64,000 bases of DNA from Rhodoplanes sp049284695 (GTDB taxonomy: Bacteria > Pseudomonadota > Alphaproteobacteria > Rhizobiales > Xanthobacteraceae). The notes below the pieces were generated by a model. That model did no database searches. It saw nothing but the letters and a program-made list of their open reading frames with translations, and was not told the origin of the DNA. Within the stretch, counting starts at the first letter, position 1, and each line of letters opens with the position of its first letter. Position numbers and translations under genes: made by a program. Below are positions 26,948-35,517 of the stretch, in pieces. Location of the stretch: contig JBAPYK010000175.1 in assembly GCA_049284695.1 (NCBI GenBank), positions 6,852-70,851 on the forward strand, written 5' to 3'.

Positions 26948-27349
26948 TCAACGTGAAGCCCGGGACAAGGCGCGAAAAACTGCGCCGGCGACCTCCCGCG
27001 GTCGATCGGACAATGGCCGGCCATGGCGGTCGCAGTCAAACTTGACGCGTTGAACCTCACCGAGATGGACCAGGCTTTCCTCGGCGCCGATGACTACCGT
27101 GCCGCCGGTAACCGTTTCGCGCCAGCACGATTTCATGTATCCGAGCACGATCGACCCGTTAGGCCCAAGCTTGATCACCTTGCCCGGCCTGACATAGTCC
27201 ATGAACTCGACGCCGACGACCTTGCCATTCACTTCTTCCACCACAGCGACCGGCGCCTGAGCCGTCTGCGCGAGTGCAGGTGCAATCGCAGTGCCGCCGA
27301 CGAGCGCCAAGCTCGTGCAAGCACCCGCGAATTTCTGCCAAAGCGTCAT
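26948..27349 (-). CDS. short secreted paralog of the FecR-like protein
   Basis: The 133-residue protein has a signal peptide ending near PALAQ. Its mature part closely matches the first half of the protein at 1511-2188, for example PVAVVEEV, VEFMDYVRPGKVIKLGP, GYMKSCWRET and TGGTVVIGAEESLVHLG. It stops about 90 residues earlier than the paralog; the last 20 residues differ, so it was probably truncated by a frameshift or deletion. The signal peptide and ribosome binding site (GGAGG, eight bases before ATG 27349) are intact, so a short product may still be made. There is no cyclase gene beside it. An exact CRP-type palindrome lies about 77 bp upstream. Confidence 0.65.
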   Translation of the reverse strand: MTLWQKFAGACTSLALVGGTAIAPALAQTAQAPVAVVEEVNGKVVGVEFMDYVRPGKVIKLGPNGSIVLGYMKSCWRETVTGGTVVIGAEESLVHLGEVQRVKFDCDRHGRPLSDRPREVAGAVFRALSRASR

Positions 27350-27418
27350 AGCGACATCCTCCGGCTTTGTTAGCGGTCTTCCCGCTGTGGCAGATTACTG
27401 AGGTGGGCCGCCAGGCAC

Positions 27419-27434
27419 TGTGAGATGGATCACA
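27419..27434. promoter_or_regulatory. CRP/FNR-type palindrome upstream of the short FecR-like gene
   Basis: The site reads TGTGA-GATGGA-TCACA, an exact match to the classical CRP consensus. Its centre is about 77 bp before the start codon at 27349. The same palindrome type occurs at 28652-28667 in a similar position, and both follow a CCGCCAG stretch. Confidence 0.55.
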
Positions 27435-27579
27435 CAAAACGCTCCGACGCCAGTTCCGCGGTTCAGGCGAGAATTGCATCGGCAAAACCGAATTCGCCCC
27501 GCCTGTCGTTTGCGCCGTCGCATTTTCGGGCGAACAGTTCCCTGAATATGCTCTGATATGAGTGTTCCGCCATTCCGAT

Positions 27580-28221
27580 TTATTTCGGACCCATGAGCCA
27601 CGCCGATCCGATCGGCGCCGGCGGCCGATGCGGTTGCTCGTGTCCCCACGCGATTGCCTCGATCGTCTTCCGCGAAGCCAGGATGCGCGTTAGTCGCCAG
27701 TCGCCATTCCACTTGAACAGCAGGATCAGGGGCGCTTCGCTCGCTTTTGCGGAAGGCGCTAACTCGACCTTAAATGTGAAAGGATCACGCGAGAAGAACG
27801 CGTACTTCAGCATACCTAAATGGAGGGTTTCCTTGTTTGACGCCTCCGCTGCGCCGGAACCGGCCGCCCTCACTGAAGGGCCGCTCATTTTGCCTTGCGC
27901 GATCAAAGCCGCAATTGTCTGAGGCGTGGCAAAGGCGTCTAGGGTTTTTTTGACCAAGGCAGGCCCGATCATTGCCGCCACGCCTGCACCAAGCGCAGCG
28001 CCAGGCAGACCCCGTCCAGTCATCTCCTGAGCGACGTTGCGCAACAAGAATGTGTTCAGGTCTTCGCGCAAGCCCTGCCGTACGCTGCTCCAATCGATTC
28101 GACGTTCGAGGCCGATCGGATCAGCTTGATTCAGTGAATTGGCTAGCTCGTAGAGTGCGTAATACGGCCAAATCGACCAGAGGATAGCGACAGCGATTGC
28201 GCCAGCGATTAGCTTCTTCAT
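27580..28221 (-). CDS. DUF2939-family protein, membrane-anchored
   Basis: The 213-residue protein has an N-terminal hydrophobic segment (LIAGAIAVAILWSIWPYYAL) and then the pattern LANSLNQADPIGLERRIDWSSVRQGLREDL, typical of DUF2939. Another family landmark is the closing WNGDWRLTRI. The function of the family is unknown. Cells would display it at the periplasmic face, by an uncleaved anchor or a signal peptide. ATG 28221 has GAGG six bases upstream. It lies 33 bp after the gene 28255-28590 and is probably co-transcribed with it from the CRP-type promoter region at 28.65 kb. Confidence 0.75.
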   Translation of the reverse strand: MKKLIAGAIAVAILWSIWPYYALYELANSLNQADPIGLERRIDWSSVRQGLREDLNTFLLRNVAQEMTGRGLPGAALGAGVAAMIGPALVKKTLDAFATPQTIAALIAQGKMSGPSVRAAGSGAAEASNKETLHLGMLKYAFFSRDPFTFKVELAPSAKASEAPLILLFKWNGDWRLTRILASRKTIEAIAWGHEQPHRPPAPIGSAWLMGPK

Positions 28222-28254
28222 GAGTGGCCTCGTTTCAAATTGACAACAGGCTCG

Positions 28255-28590
28255 TCACCCGAGAGCGACGACGGGATCGCGATCACGCCTGATGGACGCC
28301 GTCGCGTATCTCCACGTAATGCCTAATGACTTCGCTATCTTTTCCCAGGCATCATCCGGAATGGAATCCAAATCCTTCTGGGTGATTTTCAAGCCGCTCC
28401 AACTCCCCTTGGCGGCCTTGGCTTTGTCTTTCAGGGCGTGTGGGAACTCGTCCCAAACTCCGATCTGTTTGAATTTGTTGATCGCAATGCCCACGACAAA
28501 ACCCGAAATGTGGTATGGCAATTCAACGTCATAAAGCCGATGAGCTCGGCTATTAGCGAAAACAACATGCACTGCACCCTGACCTGTCAT
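28255..28590 (-). CDS. hypothetical protein, 111 residues
   Basis: The family is not recognised. ATG 28590 follows GGAGG by eight bases; the same CCGGAGGATGTC leader occurs before 27349. The N-terminal half is strand-rich (AVHVVFANSRAHRLYDVELP, then a hydrophobic GFVVGIAI), and the C-terminal half has Lys-rich helices (KDKAKAAKGSW) and a short DDAWEKIAKSLG helix. No signal peptide is evident. It is the first gene of a likely two-gene unit with the DUF2939 gene, behind a CRP-type palindrome. Confidence 0.65.
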   Translation of the reverse strand: MTGQGAVHVVFANSRAHRLYDVELPYHISGFVVGIAINKFKQIGVWDEFPHALKDKAKAAKGSWSGLKITQKDLDSIPDDAWEKIAKSLGITWRYATASIRRDRDPVVALG

Positions 28591-28651
28591 TTTGACATCC
28601 TCCGGCCTTGTCAGCTCTTTTGCCGTAGTAATGAAACGAGCCGCCAGAAAC

Positions 28652-28667
28652 TGTGAGACCTCTCACA
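28652..28667. promoter_or_regulatory. CRP/FNR-type palindrome upstream of the 111-residue ORF
   Basis: The site reads TGTGA-GACCTC-TCACA, an exact match to the CRP consensus. Its centre is about 70 bp before the start codon at 28590. It is paired with the site at 27419-27434. Confidence 0.55.
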
Positions 28668-28882
28668 CAGCCTGCGTTCGAGCGGGACAATGGCGAGGGC
28701 GAAGTATCGCGGGTCGGTGACCGGCAATTCAGGCCTCGGCGGCCGTTGCAGCTCTCGGCCCGAGCCGGTTGAAAAGATCTACGACATTGTCGTAGGAGCC
28801 GCGCGCCCCGCCGCGCGCGATAAACAACATCGCCAAGCTGTTTCTCGGAGAGGGAGAGAGAATGTAATCTCTTGGAAGGTTT

Positions 28883-30493
28883 CTAGTCGGAACCCAGGCT
28901 TTCCCGCAGTCTGAGAACTTGCGGGCGGAGGCGTTCGCAGGCGAGCTCGCGCTCGAACCGCAGCACGTCCTGGCGCACCGGGCTCGCGCGCAGGCGCGCG
29001 AGCGTTTCCTGATCGTGCCGGCAAGGATCGGAGGAGCGAAGCGCCGCCGCTTTCGCGCTGTCCTGTTTCGGCTGGGGGGCGCTGATCGCATTGTTCGGCG
29101 ACGCGCGACCCCCGTCGTCGTCTTCGATCGGCACCGCGGGCGCGACCGCGGCCGCGCCGGTCCCCGCCGGCAGTTCGCCGACGACGCTCTCGCGCAGCCG
29201 CACGACCTGCAGCCGCAGCCGCTCGCAGGTCAGGCTCCGCTCCAGCCGAATGATCTCGTCCCGCGCCGGATTGGCGCGCAGCCGCGCAAGCTTTTCCTGC
29301 TCCTGTTTGCACGAATCGACGGCAATGGCCGGGGCGGCGGGAGCCGGGAAGGCCTCGCGAAAATCTTCGGGCGGCTTGGGCGCAAGCGTCGCCTGTTGGT
29401 CCTTCTGCGGCGGCGGGTCCTTCTGCGGCGGCGGGTCCTTCTGCGGCGGCGCCTTGGCCGTCGATCCGCCGTCGTCGCGATTTTGCGGGTCGCGCGAAGC
29501 GATCACCGGCGGCAACGCCTTCTCCGCGGTCTCACTGAGCTTGGCGAGTTGCGCCCGAGCGAGGCCGGCGTAATAGCCCGTGCTGTGCGCCTGCAGAAAC
29601 GACTCCCAGGCCCGCTGCGTGCCAATGCGTTCGGCAAACTCGTAATCCCGCTGGATGTCGTATCGCGAATCGCTTGGGCCCGCCCGCCCCGATGCGACAG
29701 CCGGCGGATCGGCGGCCTTGACCAGCGCGATCGTCGTTCCGCCCAGCGACCCGTAAACGAAAGGCTCCTGTCGGTTCGCGGTCGTTTTCATGACCTCGTC
29801 GCGGACCCGCCCCAAGGCGATCCTGATGTCGAGGCCCGGTTCGAAAAGGTGCTTCATCAGCGCCGTGGTGAACGGGCTGTTCGGACCCGCCCCATCATAG
29901 GAAACCGAGCCCGCCTTGGCCGCATAGGCGATGAGCGTATTGCCGGCGCTGGGCTCCACCGTGGCAAGGCCGCCGGTCACCGCCCGCACCGCAAACGTGC
30001 GCTGCATCCGGCGAAGGAAGGGATTGTCGCGGCAGGCGTCGAGAATGATCAGACGCAGCTGCTTGACCGGCTCCACCGCCAGAATGAGGCGTTCGAGCGA
30101 GATCGCCTCGTCGTCGGCGTCATAGTCGCTCCGAAGCTTTGCATCCACCGGAATGAGATAATTGGAGCCGCGTATCTCGATGCCGTGCCCGGCGAAATAC
30201 ACCACCGCAATGTCGGCGTCGTGCGCCGTGAACATGAACTCCCGTAGCGTCCGCTTGAACTCCACCACGCCAAGATCGGTGCGCGACTCGACGACGTCGA
30301 ACCCGGCTTTTTCCAACACGCGCGCCATGGCCTTCGCATCGCTGATGGTGTTCGTCAGCCCGGAGGCGTTCTGATAGGCCGCATTGCCGACCACGAGCGC
30401 AACGCGCCGTTCGGCCACGGCGTTCGTCGCCGAAATGGCGACAAACACAAGGCCAGCCAGCGCGGCTGCTATGGAGAGAAGGCGTCGTCGCAT
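28883..30493 (-). CDS. secreted orthocaspase (peptidase C14 family) with intact dyad
   Basis: The 536-residue protein has a signal peptide and then a caspase-like p20 fold. The catalytic dyad is intact: VVYFAGHGIE carries His103 and LIILDACRDNPF carries Cys154, with acidic S1-pocket features expected for basic-residue specificity. After the peptidase domain (to about residue 240) comes a Pro/Gln/Lys-rich linker with three PPQKD units (18-bp DNA repeats near 29398-29450). Two similar helical blocks with the pattern CxxxxExLARLRxxP...LxCERLR follow (about residues 375 and 490). ATG 30493 is preferred because GGAGG lies five bases upstream; an in-frame TTG at 30505 is the alternative. Substrates are unknown. 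It faces the periplasm and may process a partner encoded nearby. Confidence 0.85.
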   Translation of the reverse strand: MRRRLLSIAAALAGLVFVAISATNAVAERRVALVVGNAAYQNASGLTNTISDAKAMARVLEKAGFDVVESRTDLGVVEFKRTLREFMFTAHDADIAVVYFAGHGIEIRGSNYLIPVDAKLRSDYDADDEAISLERLILAVEPVKQLRLIILDACRDNPFLRRMQRTFAVRAVTGGLATVEPSAGNTLIAYAAKAGSVSYDGAGPNSPFTTALMKHLFEPGLDIRIALGRVRDEVMKTTANRQEPFVYGSLGGTTIALVKAADPPAVASGRAGPSDSRYDIQRDYEFAERIGTQRAWESFLQAHSTGYYAGLARAQLAKLSETAEKALPPVIASRDPQNRDDGGSTAKAPPQKDPPPQKDPPPQKDQQATLAPKPPEDFREAFPAPAAPAIAVDSCKQEQEKLARLRANPARDEIIRLERSLTCERLRLQVVRLRESVVGELPAGTGAAAVAPAVPIEDDDGGRASPNNAISAPQPKQDSAKAAALRSSDPCRHDQETLARLRASPVRQDVLRFERELACERLRPQVLRLRESLGSD

Positions 30494-30520
30494 CCTTGCC
30501 TCCAAATGCGCTCCTCGCCG

Positions 30521-31411
30521 TTAGCGATAACGCTTGCTTCTCCGCGACCGCGGCCTGCGACCGGTTTCCGTCACCGTCACCTTGATCGGCTTGGACAGGA
30601 CCGGCGGATCATGCGGCACGTGGTTTTCGTCACCGAGCAGGAGTTGCAGCGTATGCACGCCCAGTGGGAGCGTAACTTTCGCCTCCGTTTGTCCTGCACC
30701 GAAATGCAGATGGTTGAAGTCATTCGGAATAGGTCGGTCGAGCGCGGGCACCGGCGTGTCGATCAAAAGATGGTGATGCCCGGTATTGGGTTTTACCACC
30801 CCTGCCGGCGCAACGCCCATATTGACGAGGCCGAACCGGATGATCGGCGTCCGCGACACATAGGCTCCGTTGATCGGATAAACGAAGTAGACCTTCGCAT
30901 CCGCGGGAGCCGGATGCCGGCGCGCCGGCGGCGGCGCCGAAGCCGTCGCCGGAGGCGATCCTTCCTCGACAACCCGCACACGAATCTTGGGCGAGGAAAG
31001 CGGCGGCGAATGCGGGATGTGATCCTTATCCGCGAAAAGAAGCTGCAGGGTATGCTCGCCCGGCGTCAGCGTCACCTCTGCTTCGGTCTGTCCGGCCCCG
31101 AAATGCAGGTGGTTGAAGTCGTTTGGAATGGGTCGGTCGAGCGGCGGCAATTCGGTGTCGATCAGCAGATGATGGTGACCGGAATTGGCCCGGTCCGACC
31201 CGGCCGGCGCGACGCCCATCCCGCGCAGGCCAAAATGAATGGTGGCCTTTGCCGGAATCGTGGCTCCGTCTTTGAGGTCGATGAAATAGACCGCGGCGCC
31301 CGGCGGTGACGCCACCGGACCGCCCGTCGCGCGATCCTGAGCATGAACCGCGCCGCACGCCGCGCCTGAAGCCAATATGATCAGCAGTATTATATTTCGC
31401 AGCACGAGCAT
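30521..31411 (-). CDS. secreted protein with two DUF4399 domains
   Basis: The 296-residue protein has a signal peptide with a Cys (LIILASGAACGAVHAQ) and two tandem copies of DUF4399. Each copy contains the same landmarks: VYFIDLKDG or VYFVYPING, then HFGLRGMGVAPAG or RFGLVNMGVAPAG, GHHHLLIDT, PNDFNHLHFGAGQTE and GxHTLQLLxxDxxHxPH. The many conserved histidines suggest metal binding, though this is inference. A Pro/Ala-rich linker separates the repeats. ATG 31411 follows GGAGG closely; ATG 31438 is an alternative start. It lies 27 bp upstream of the orthocaspase gene in the same direction, so the two are probably one operon. Confidence 0.8.
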   Translation of the reverse strand: MLVLRNIILLIILASGAACGAVHAQDRATGGPVASPPGAAVYFIDLKDGATIPAKATIHFGLRGMGVAPAGSDRANSGHHHLLIDTELPPLDRPIPNDFNHLHFGAGQTEAEVTLTPGEHTLQLLFADKDHIPHSPPLSSPKIRVRVVEEGSPPATASAPPPARRHPAPADAKVYFVYPINGAYVSRTPIIRFGLVNMGVAPAGVVKPNTGHHHLLIDTPVPALDRPIPNDFNHLHFGAGQTEAKVTLPLGVHTLQLLLGDENHVPHDPPVLSKPIKVTVTETGRRPRSRRSKRYR

Positions 31412-31734
31412 GACCCTCCAGCGAGTGCACTGCACCATCGTTCGATCCGATCTGATCGAACTAATTCGCGGTTGTCGATGACCTACATCTCACCGTCGAC
31501 CACGTGTCGCGTTCCCTGGCTTGCGACGAAACCGCGAGAACGCGATTGATTATTGTCCGATTTCCTCGTCGTGCATAGGATGCCGGCGCAGACAAACGCG
31601 CAGCTCATCGAGCGTGAGCGCCATTTGTCGCGGATGACGCGGGCGTCCCAATCCTCCGCAAGCGCTGGGCCGCAGCTTCTGGGCTCTCGCACGTGTTTTT
31701 TCTCGCCCATCGGCGAGCGAACAGGAAGCAAAAA
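31412..31734. other. divergent intergenic region between caspase-linked genes
   Basis: This 323-bp gap lies between the DUF4399/orthocaspase unit (leftward) and the pseudo-caspase gene (rightward). It must contain both promoters. No clear gene or operator was seen; AGGAAG near 31723 is the ribosome binding site of the rightward gene. Confidence 0.5.
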
Positions 31735-33366
31735 ATGAAGTGGCGCCTTGCACTTCTCTTTCTTTTGATTGTCTGTGCAACGACCAACCTAAGGTCGGCG
31801 CCGGCCCAGCAACAACGCGCGGCGGCCAATCGGCCGGAGCCCCGAGTGGCTTTGCTCATCGCCAATTCCAACTATCGCGACTCCGACGTTAAGCTGACCA
31901 ATCCGGTCAGGGACGCGCGCGCTCTCGCCGAGGAACTGCGGCGCGACGGCTTCGAGGTGGTTCTCAAGGAGAACCTCGGCAAGGAAGACATGCAGCGAAC
32001 GATCGATCAGTTCGCGGCGACGATCGCGCCTGGCGCGACGGCATTATTTTTTTTCAGCGGGTACGGGATTCAGGTCAATCGCCAGAATTTTCTCATTCCG
32101 ACCGATGCGCGAATCTGGGCCGAAAGGGACGCGCAGCAGGACGGAATCGACATCGAGCGGATTCTCGGTCAGATTCACGCGAGGGGCGCCAAAGTGATGC
32201 TGTTGATCATCGACGCGTCGCGCAAGAACCCGTTCGAGCGGCGCTTCCGCAGCTATTCCGCCGGACTATCGGCGACGGCCGTTCCTGAGCGCACGCTCGC
32301 GATCAGCAGCGCTGCGCTCGACAAAGCGCACGATGACGTCGACGCCAATCCAAGTTTGTTTATGGACGAACTGTTGAAAGAGATTCGCTCGCCCAGCTCC
32401 ACTACGGCCGAGCAGACCTTTCTGCGCGCCCGCAATGGCGTGGCGCGTGCGTCAAAGGGTGACCGCGTGCCGTGGATATCGTCGTCCCTGACCGAGGATT
32501 TCTATTTCAACCGGCCGAGCGCCGACGCGTCGACCTCGCCTCCGCCGGCCGAGCCGCTGCCCGCGCGCAAGGCGGAACCGCCCGCTCCGACCGCTTCGGT
32601 GACGGCGGCAGCGGAGCCGACGCGGGCGACAGAGGCGAGCGGCAACATGCCCGGCGAGACCTTCCGCGATTGCGCCGAATGCCCGGAAATGATCGTCATC
32701 CCGGCGGGCGAATTCGAAATGGGCTCAAACGACGCGCCAATGGAGAAGCCCGTTCACCGCGTCGCGATTGGACGTCCGATCGCGATCGGCCGTCGGGAGG
32801 TCACATTCGCGGAATGGGACCAGTGCGCCGCCGCGGGCGCATGCAGCTACCGACCCAATGATCGGGGCTGGGGACGGGGCAATCGGCCGGTCATCGACGT
32901 CAGCTGGGACGACGCCAAGACGTATCTCGACTGGCTATCGAAAAAGACGGGAAAGCAATACCGGCTTCCGACCGAAGCCGAATGGGAATATGCGGCGCGC
33001 GCCGGTACGAAATCACCATTCTGGTGGGGGCGCGATAGCGAGAACGGGCTCGCCAACTGTAGTGACTGCGGTGCGCCGGACGGCGGATCGAAAACGGCGG
33101 AGGCCGGATCGTTCCGCCCGAATGCTTTCGGCCTGTACGACACCGCCGGCAATGTCGCCGAATGGGTCGAGGATTGCTGGAATGATACCTATCGCGGCGC
33201 CCCGAAGGACGGCGCGGCCTGGACCGCCGGTCAATGCGGACTTCGCGTGCTGCGCGGCGGCTCATTCGGCAACAAGGCCACGTCGGTGCGTTCGCCGGCG
33301 CGATTCCGCTATGACAAGGACGTGCGATACCTCGCCAATGGATTTCGCGTCGCGCGCGACCTGTGA
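31735..33366 (+). CDS. pseudo-caspase (Tyr/Ser) fused to formylglycine-generating-enzyme-like domain
   Basis: The 543-residue secreted protein has a signal peptide, then a caspase fold at about residues 35-260. The dyad positions are substituted: FFFSGYGIQ carries Tyr110 where His is expected and LLIIDASRKNPF carries Ser162 where Cys is expected, so peptidase activity is unlikely. A Pro/Ala/Glu-rich linker leads to a C-terminal SUMF1/FGE-like domain from about residue 315 (MIVIPAGEFEMGS, EVTFAEWDQCAAAGAC, PVIDVSWDDAKTYLDWLSKK, RLPTEAEWEYAARAG, GLYDTAGNVAEWVEDCW and VLRGGSFGN). ATG 31735 follows AGGAAG. From memory, bacterial caspase homologs with a Y/S pair have been noted as a recurrent pseudo-enzyme class. 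It ends 8 bp from the convergent histidine kinase. Confidence 0.85.
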   Translation: MKWRLALLFLLIVCATTNLRSAPAQQQRAAANRPEPRVALLIANSNYRDSDVKLTNPVRDARALAEELRRDGFEVVLKENLGKEDMQRTIDQFAATIAPGATALFFFSGYGIQVNRQNFLIPTDARIWAERDAQQDGIDIERILGQIHARGAKVMLLIIDASRKNPFERRFRSYSAGLSATAVPERTLAISSAALDKAHDDVDANPSLFMDELLKEIRSPSSTTAEQTFLRARNGVARASKGDRVPWISSSLTEDFYFNRPSADASTSPPPAEPLPARKAEPPAPTASVTAAAEPTRATEASGNMPGETFRDCAECPEMIVIPAGEFEMGSNDAPMEKPVHRVAIGRPIAIGRREVTFAEWDQCAAAGACSYRPNDRGWGRGNRPVIDVSWDDAKTYLDWLSKKTGKQYRLPTEAEWEYAARAGTKSPFWWGRDSENGLANCSDCGAPDGGSKTAEAGSFRPNAFGLYDTAGNVAEWVEDCWNDTYRGAPKDGAAWTAGQCGLRVLRGGSFGNKATSVRSPARFRYDKDVRYLANGFRVARDL

Positions 33367-33374
33367 CCCGAGGC

Positions 33375-34361
33375 CTATGGAGGCGGCTTTTTCTCGATCA
33401 CCCACCCGACCTTCTCGACCGGCGCCTCCATCCGGTATCTCAGACCCGATTCCGCATACTCGATCTGGTGCTTGCCGATGCGCCGCATCGTGTCCTCGAT
33501 GATCCTGCGTCCATAGCCTGTGCGGGTCGGTTGAGTCACGACCGGTCCGCCCGTCTCCTCCCACGACAGGATGAACAGGCCGGGACGCTGTTCTCGGTCG
33601 ACGTCCCAGCGCACAGCGACGCGGCCAGCGGGAACGGACAGTGCGCCGTATTTGACCGCATTGGTGGTCAGTTCGTGCAGAAGCAATGCGAAGCTCTGCG
33701 CCGCCTTCTGCCGCACCATCAGGTCGAGCCCGGAGAGGCTGACGCGGTCGGCAAAGGCCGAAGTCTCGGCGACGAGAATTTGTCGGAGCGGCGCGCCGCG
33801 CCACTCTTGCTCGGTCATCATCGTATAAGCGCGGCCGAGCGATTGCAGGCGATCGATGAACATCTCGCGCGCCTCCACCAGCGGGTGGTTTCCGCCCAGG
33901 CTGTGCAGCGCCACCGACTGAACGACCGCGAACAGATTCTGGATGCGATGATTAAGCTCGCCGATGAGCAGTCGCTGCCGTTCTTCGATGCGCTTGCGCT
34001 CGCTGATGTCGACGATGACGACGATGATGTAGTCTTTTCCCTCGGACCGGATCGGCTTAAGCCCGATCTCGACCGGGATTTCGGCGCCGTCCCGCCGCCG
34101 CGCCCACAGGTCGCGACCCGACCCCATCGAGCGTTCGCGCGGGGCGCGTGCAAATAGTTGCCGCAAACCGGAATGCTGGGTACGCGACCGGTCGGGCACC
34201 AGAACCTCGACCGATTGCCCGAGCAACTCGTCCCGGCGATAGCCCAACAGCCGCTCGACATAGTCGTTAAGGAAAACGATTCGCGCCTCGGCGTCGGTTA
34301 CGAACAGGCCATTCGGCGAGGATTCCAGCAGGCTATAAATGACGTCTTCCGACAGGCGCAT
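33375..34361 (-). CDS. PAS-domain sensor histidine kinase, HWE family
   Basis: The 328-residue cytoplasmic kinase has one PAS domain (about residues 8-122, ending VDISERKRIEE) and an HWE-type kinase core. The phospho-accepting histidine lies in IGELNHRIQNLFAVVQSVA. The N-box reads LLHELTTNAVKYGAL, and the WxE motif is LSWEETGG, which together define the HWE family common in Rhizobiales. There is no membrane segment, so it senses an internal signal such as light, redox state or a ligand in the PAS pocket. No response regulator is adjacent. Many HWE kinases act in the general stress response of alphaproteobacteria; that link is only suggested here. Confidence 0.85.
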   Translation of the reverse strand: MRLSEDVIYSLLESSPNGLFVTDAEARIVFLNDYVERLLGYRRDELLGQSVEVLVPDRSRTQHSGLRQLFARAPRERSMGSGRDLWARRRDGAEIPVEIGLKPIRSEGKDYIIVVIVDISERKRIEERQRLLIGELNHRIQNLFAVVQSVALHSLGGNHPLVEAREMFIDRLQSLGRAYTMMTEQEWRGAPLRQILVAETSAFADRVSLSGLDLMVRQKAAQSFALLLHELTTNAVKYGALSVPAGRVAVRWDVDREQRPGLFILSWEETGGPVVTQPTRTGYGRRIIEDTMRRIGKHQIEYAESGLRYRMEAPVEKVGWVIEKKPPP

Positions 34362-34648
34362 ATCAGGCCGAAGGTTGTAGGCAGGTTATTCTATTGTCTG
34401 GATCCAGGCGACAGAACCGCGTCGCGAGCGAGGTCGCGGGCCGTCATAACGGATTGCAGTCTCGATAACCACCGCCCCTCGCTCGGTGGCGCGCCCCCCG
34501 AACGCGTGCGGCGAAAGCCGGGAAGGTGGCCTGTCGCCTCGGCAATTGTCAAGAACACGCATGGGACGCTCGTTTCGCGTATTTGACCGGCGGACCAGCC
34601 ACGACGTCTCCCGCGCCCACAGGTGCTTTGGTCATTGGCCCCGGTTCA

Positions 34649-35197
34649 TCAGCTTTCGAGGAAGTCGCCGCAGCGTTGCACCGTATCGTTCGCGCCCCAC
34701 GGCATGATCGGCACGCTCGAGGTCGAGTTCTTCGGCGACCCCTCGATCAAACGATCGGAATAAACCATATAGACGAGGACGTTACGCTTGACGTCGCAGC
34801 CGCGCACGATCTGCATTTTCTTGAAAAACAGCGACCGCCGGCGACGAAACATGTCCTCGCCCTGGGCGAATTTCTGTTTGAACCGGATCGGCCCGACTTG
34901 CCGGCAGGCAAGCGAAATGTCCGACACCTCCTCGGCGACTCCCAGCCAGCCCTTGATGCCGCCGCGCTCCGGTACGGTGAAGTGGCAGGCGACGCCCTCG
35001 ACATCCGGGTCGTCGAGCCCGTAGGTCGCAAGCTTGTCATCCGGGGTTAGCAGCTTGAAGACCGTCGACCGGCGAAAAATCAGATCAGGCTCATCGGCGG
35101 CGCGTCCGGAGTCGACCAAGGCAAGGCAAACCACTAGACCCAGCAACAGCGCTGGTCGCCCTGTCGTGACGATCCATCGCAACGCCTTGGTTCGCAT
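34649..35197 (-). CDS. creA: CreA family periplasmic protein
   Basis: The 182-residue protein has a signal peptide (LLLGLVVCLALVDSGRAAD) and the CreA pattern: DPDVEGVACHFT, GGIKGWLGVAEEVSDISLAC, RQVGP, a basic FRRRRSLFFKKMQIVR, and VYMVYSDRLIEGSPKNS with the closing VPIMPWG. The molecular function of CreA is unknown. ATG 35197 is chosen because GGAG sits seven bases upstream and the signal peptide starts there; longer in-frame starts up to 35281 are less likely. It stands alone between the kinase and a 320-bp gap. Confidence 0.85.
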   Translation of the reverse strand: MRTKALRWIVTTGRPALLLGLVVCLALVDSGRAADEPDLIFRRSTVFKLLTPDDKLATYGLDDPDVEGVACHFTVPERGGIKGWLGVAEEVSDISLACRQVGPIRFKQKFAQGEDMFRRRRSLFFKKMQIVRGCDVKRNVLVYMVYSDRLIEGSPKNSTSSVPIMPWGANDTVQRCGDFLES

Positions 35198-35517
35198 ATA
35201 TCGGCTCCATGAGGCTTGGGAATGTCGGCTCATCCCGAGACGCTGAGATAATGCGTTGCGGCGGCAAGTTGAAGCACGCAATTTCAGGCTTCGCCTCTAA
35301 CAGGGAACAGCCGCCGACGGTCGGGCTTTCGGCTTGTCTGGCCGGCGCATCATGCCGGTGACGCCGTCGGTAGCACGCCCGGCGCGAGGCGGCGACGCCA
35401 CGTCGTTGCCAGGCTTGCCGACACAATAAAAGCGGCGTCCCTCCATCTCCGCCGGAAGGACGCTAAGCAATAAATATAGCGCCGATAAACCCCCCTCGCA
35501 GTTACGTCAAATATCAA
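35198..35517. other. intergenic stretch, no gene seen
   Basis: This 320-bp gap lies between CreA and the Ala/Pro-rich membrane protein. A few AT-rich positions near 35465-35485 may belong to a promoter, but nothing specific was identified. Confidence 0.4.

Noticed and set aside
26568..27053. Open frame over the 9-bp tandem repeat
   Set aside because: It runs antisense into the short FecR-like gene and its protein is repeat-driven (SMKSMQSMQS) with no other support.
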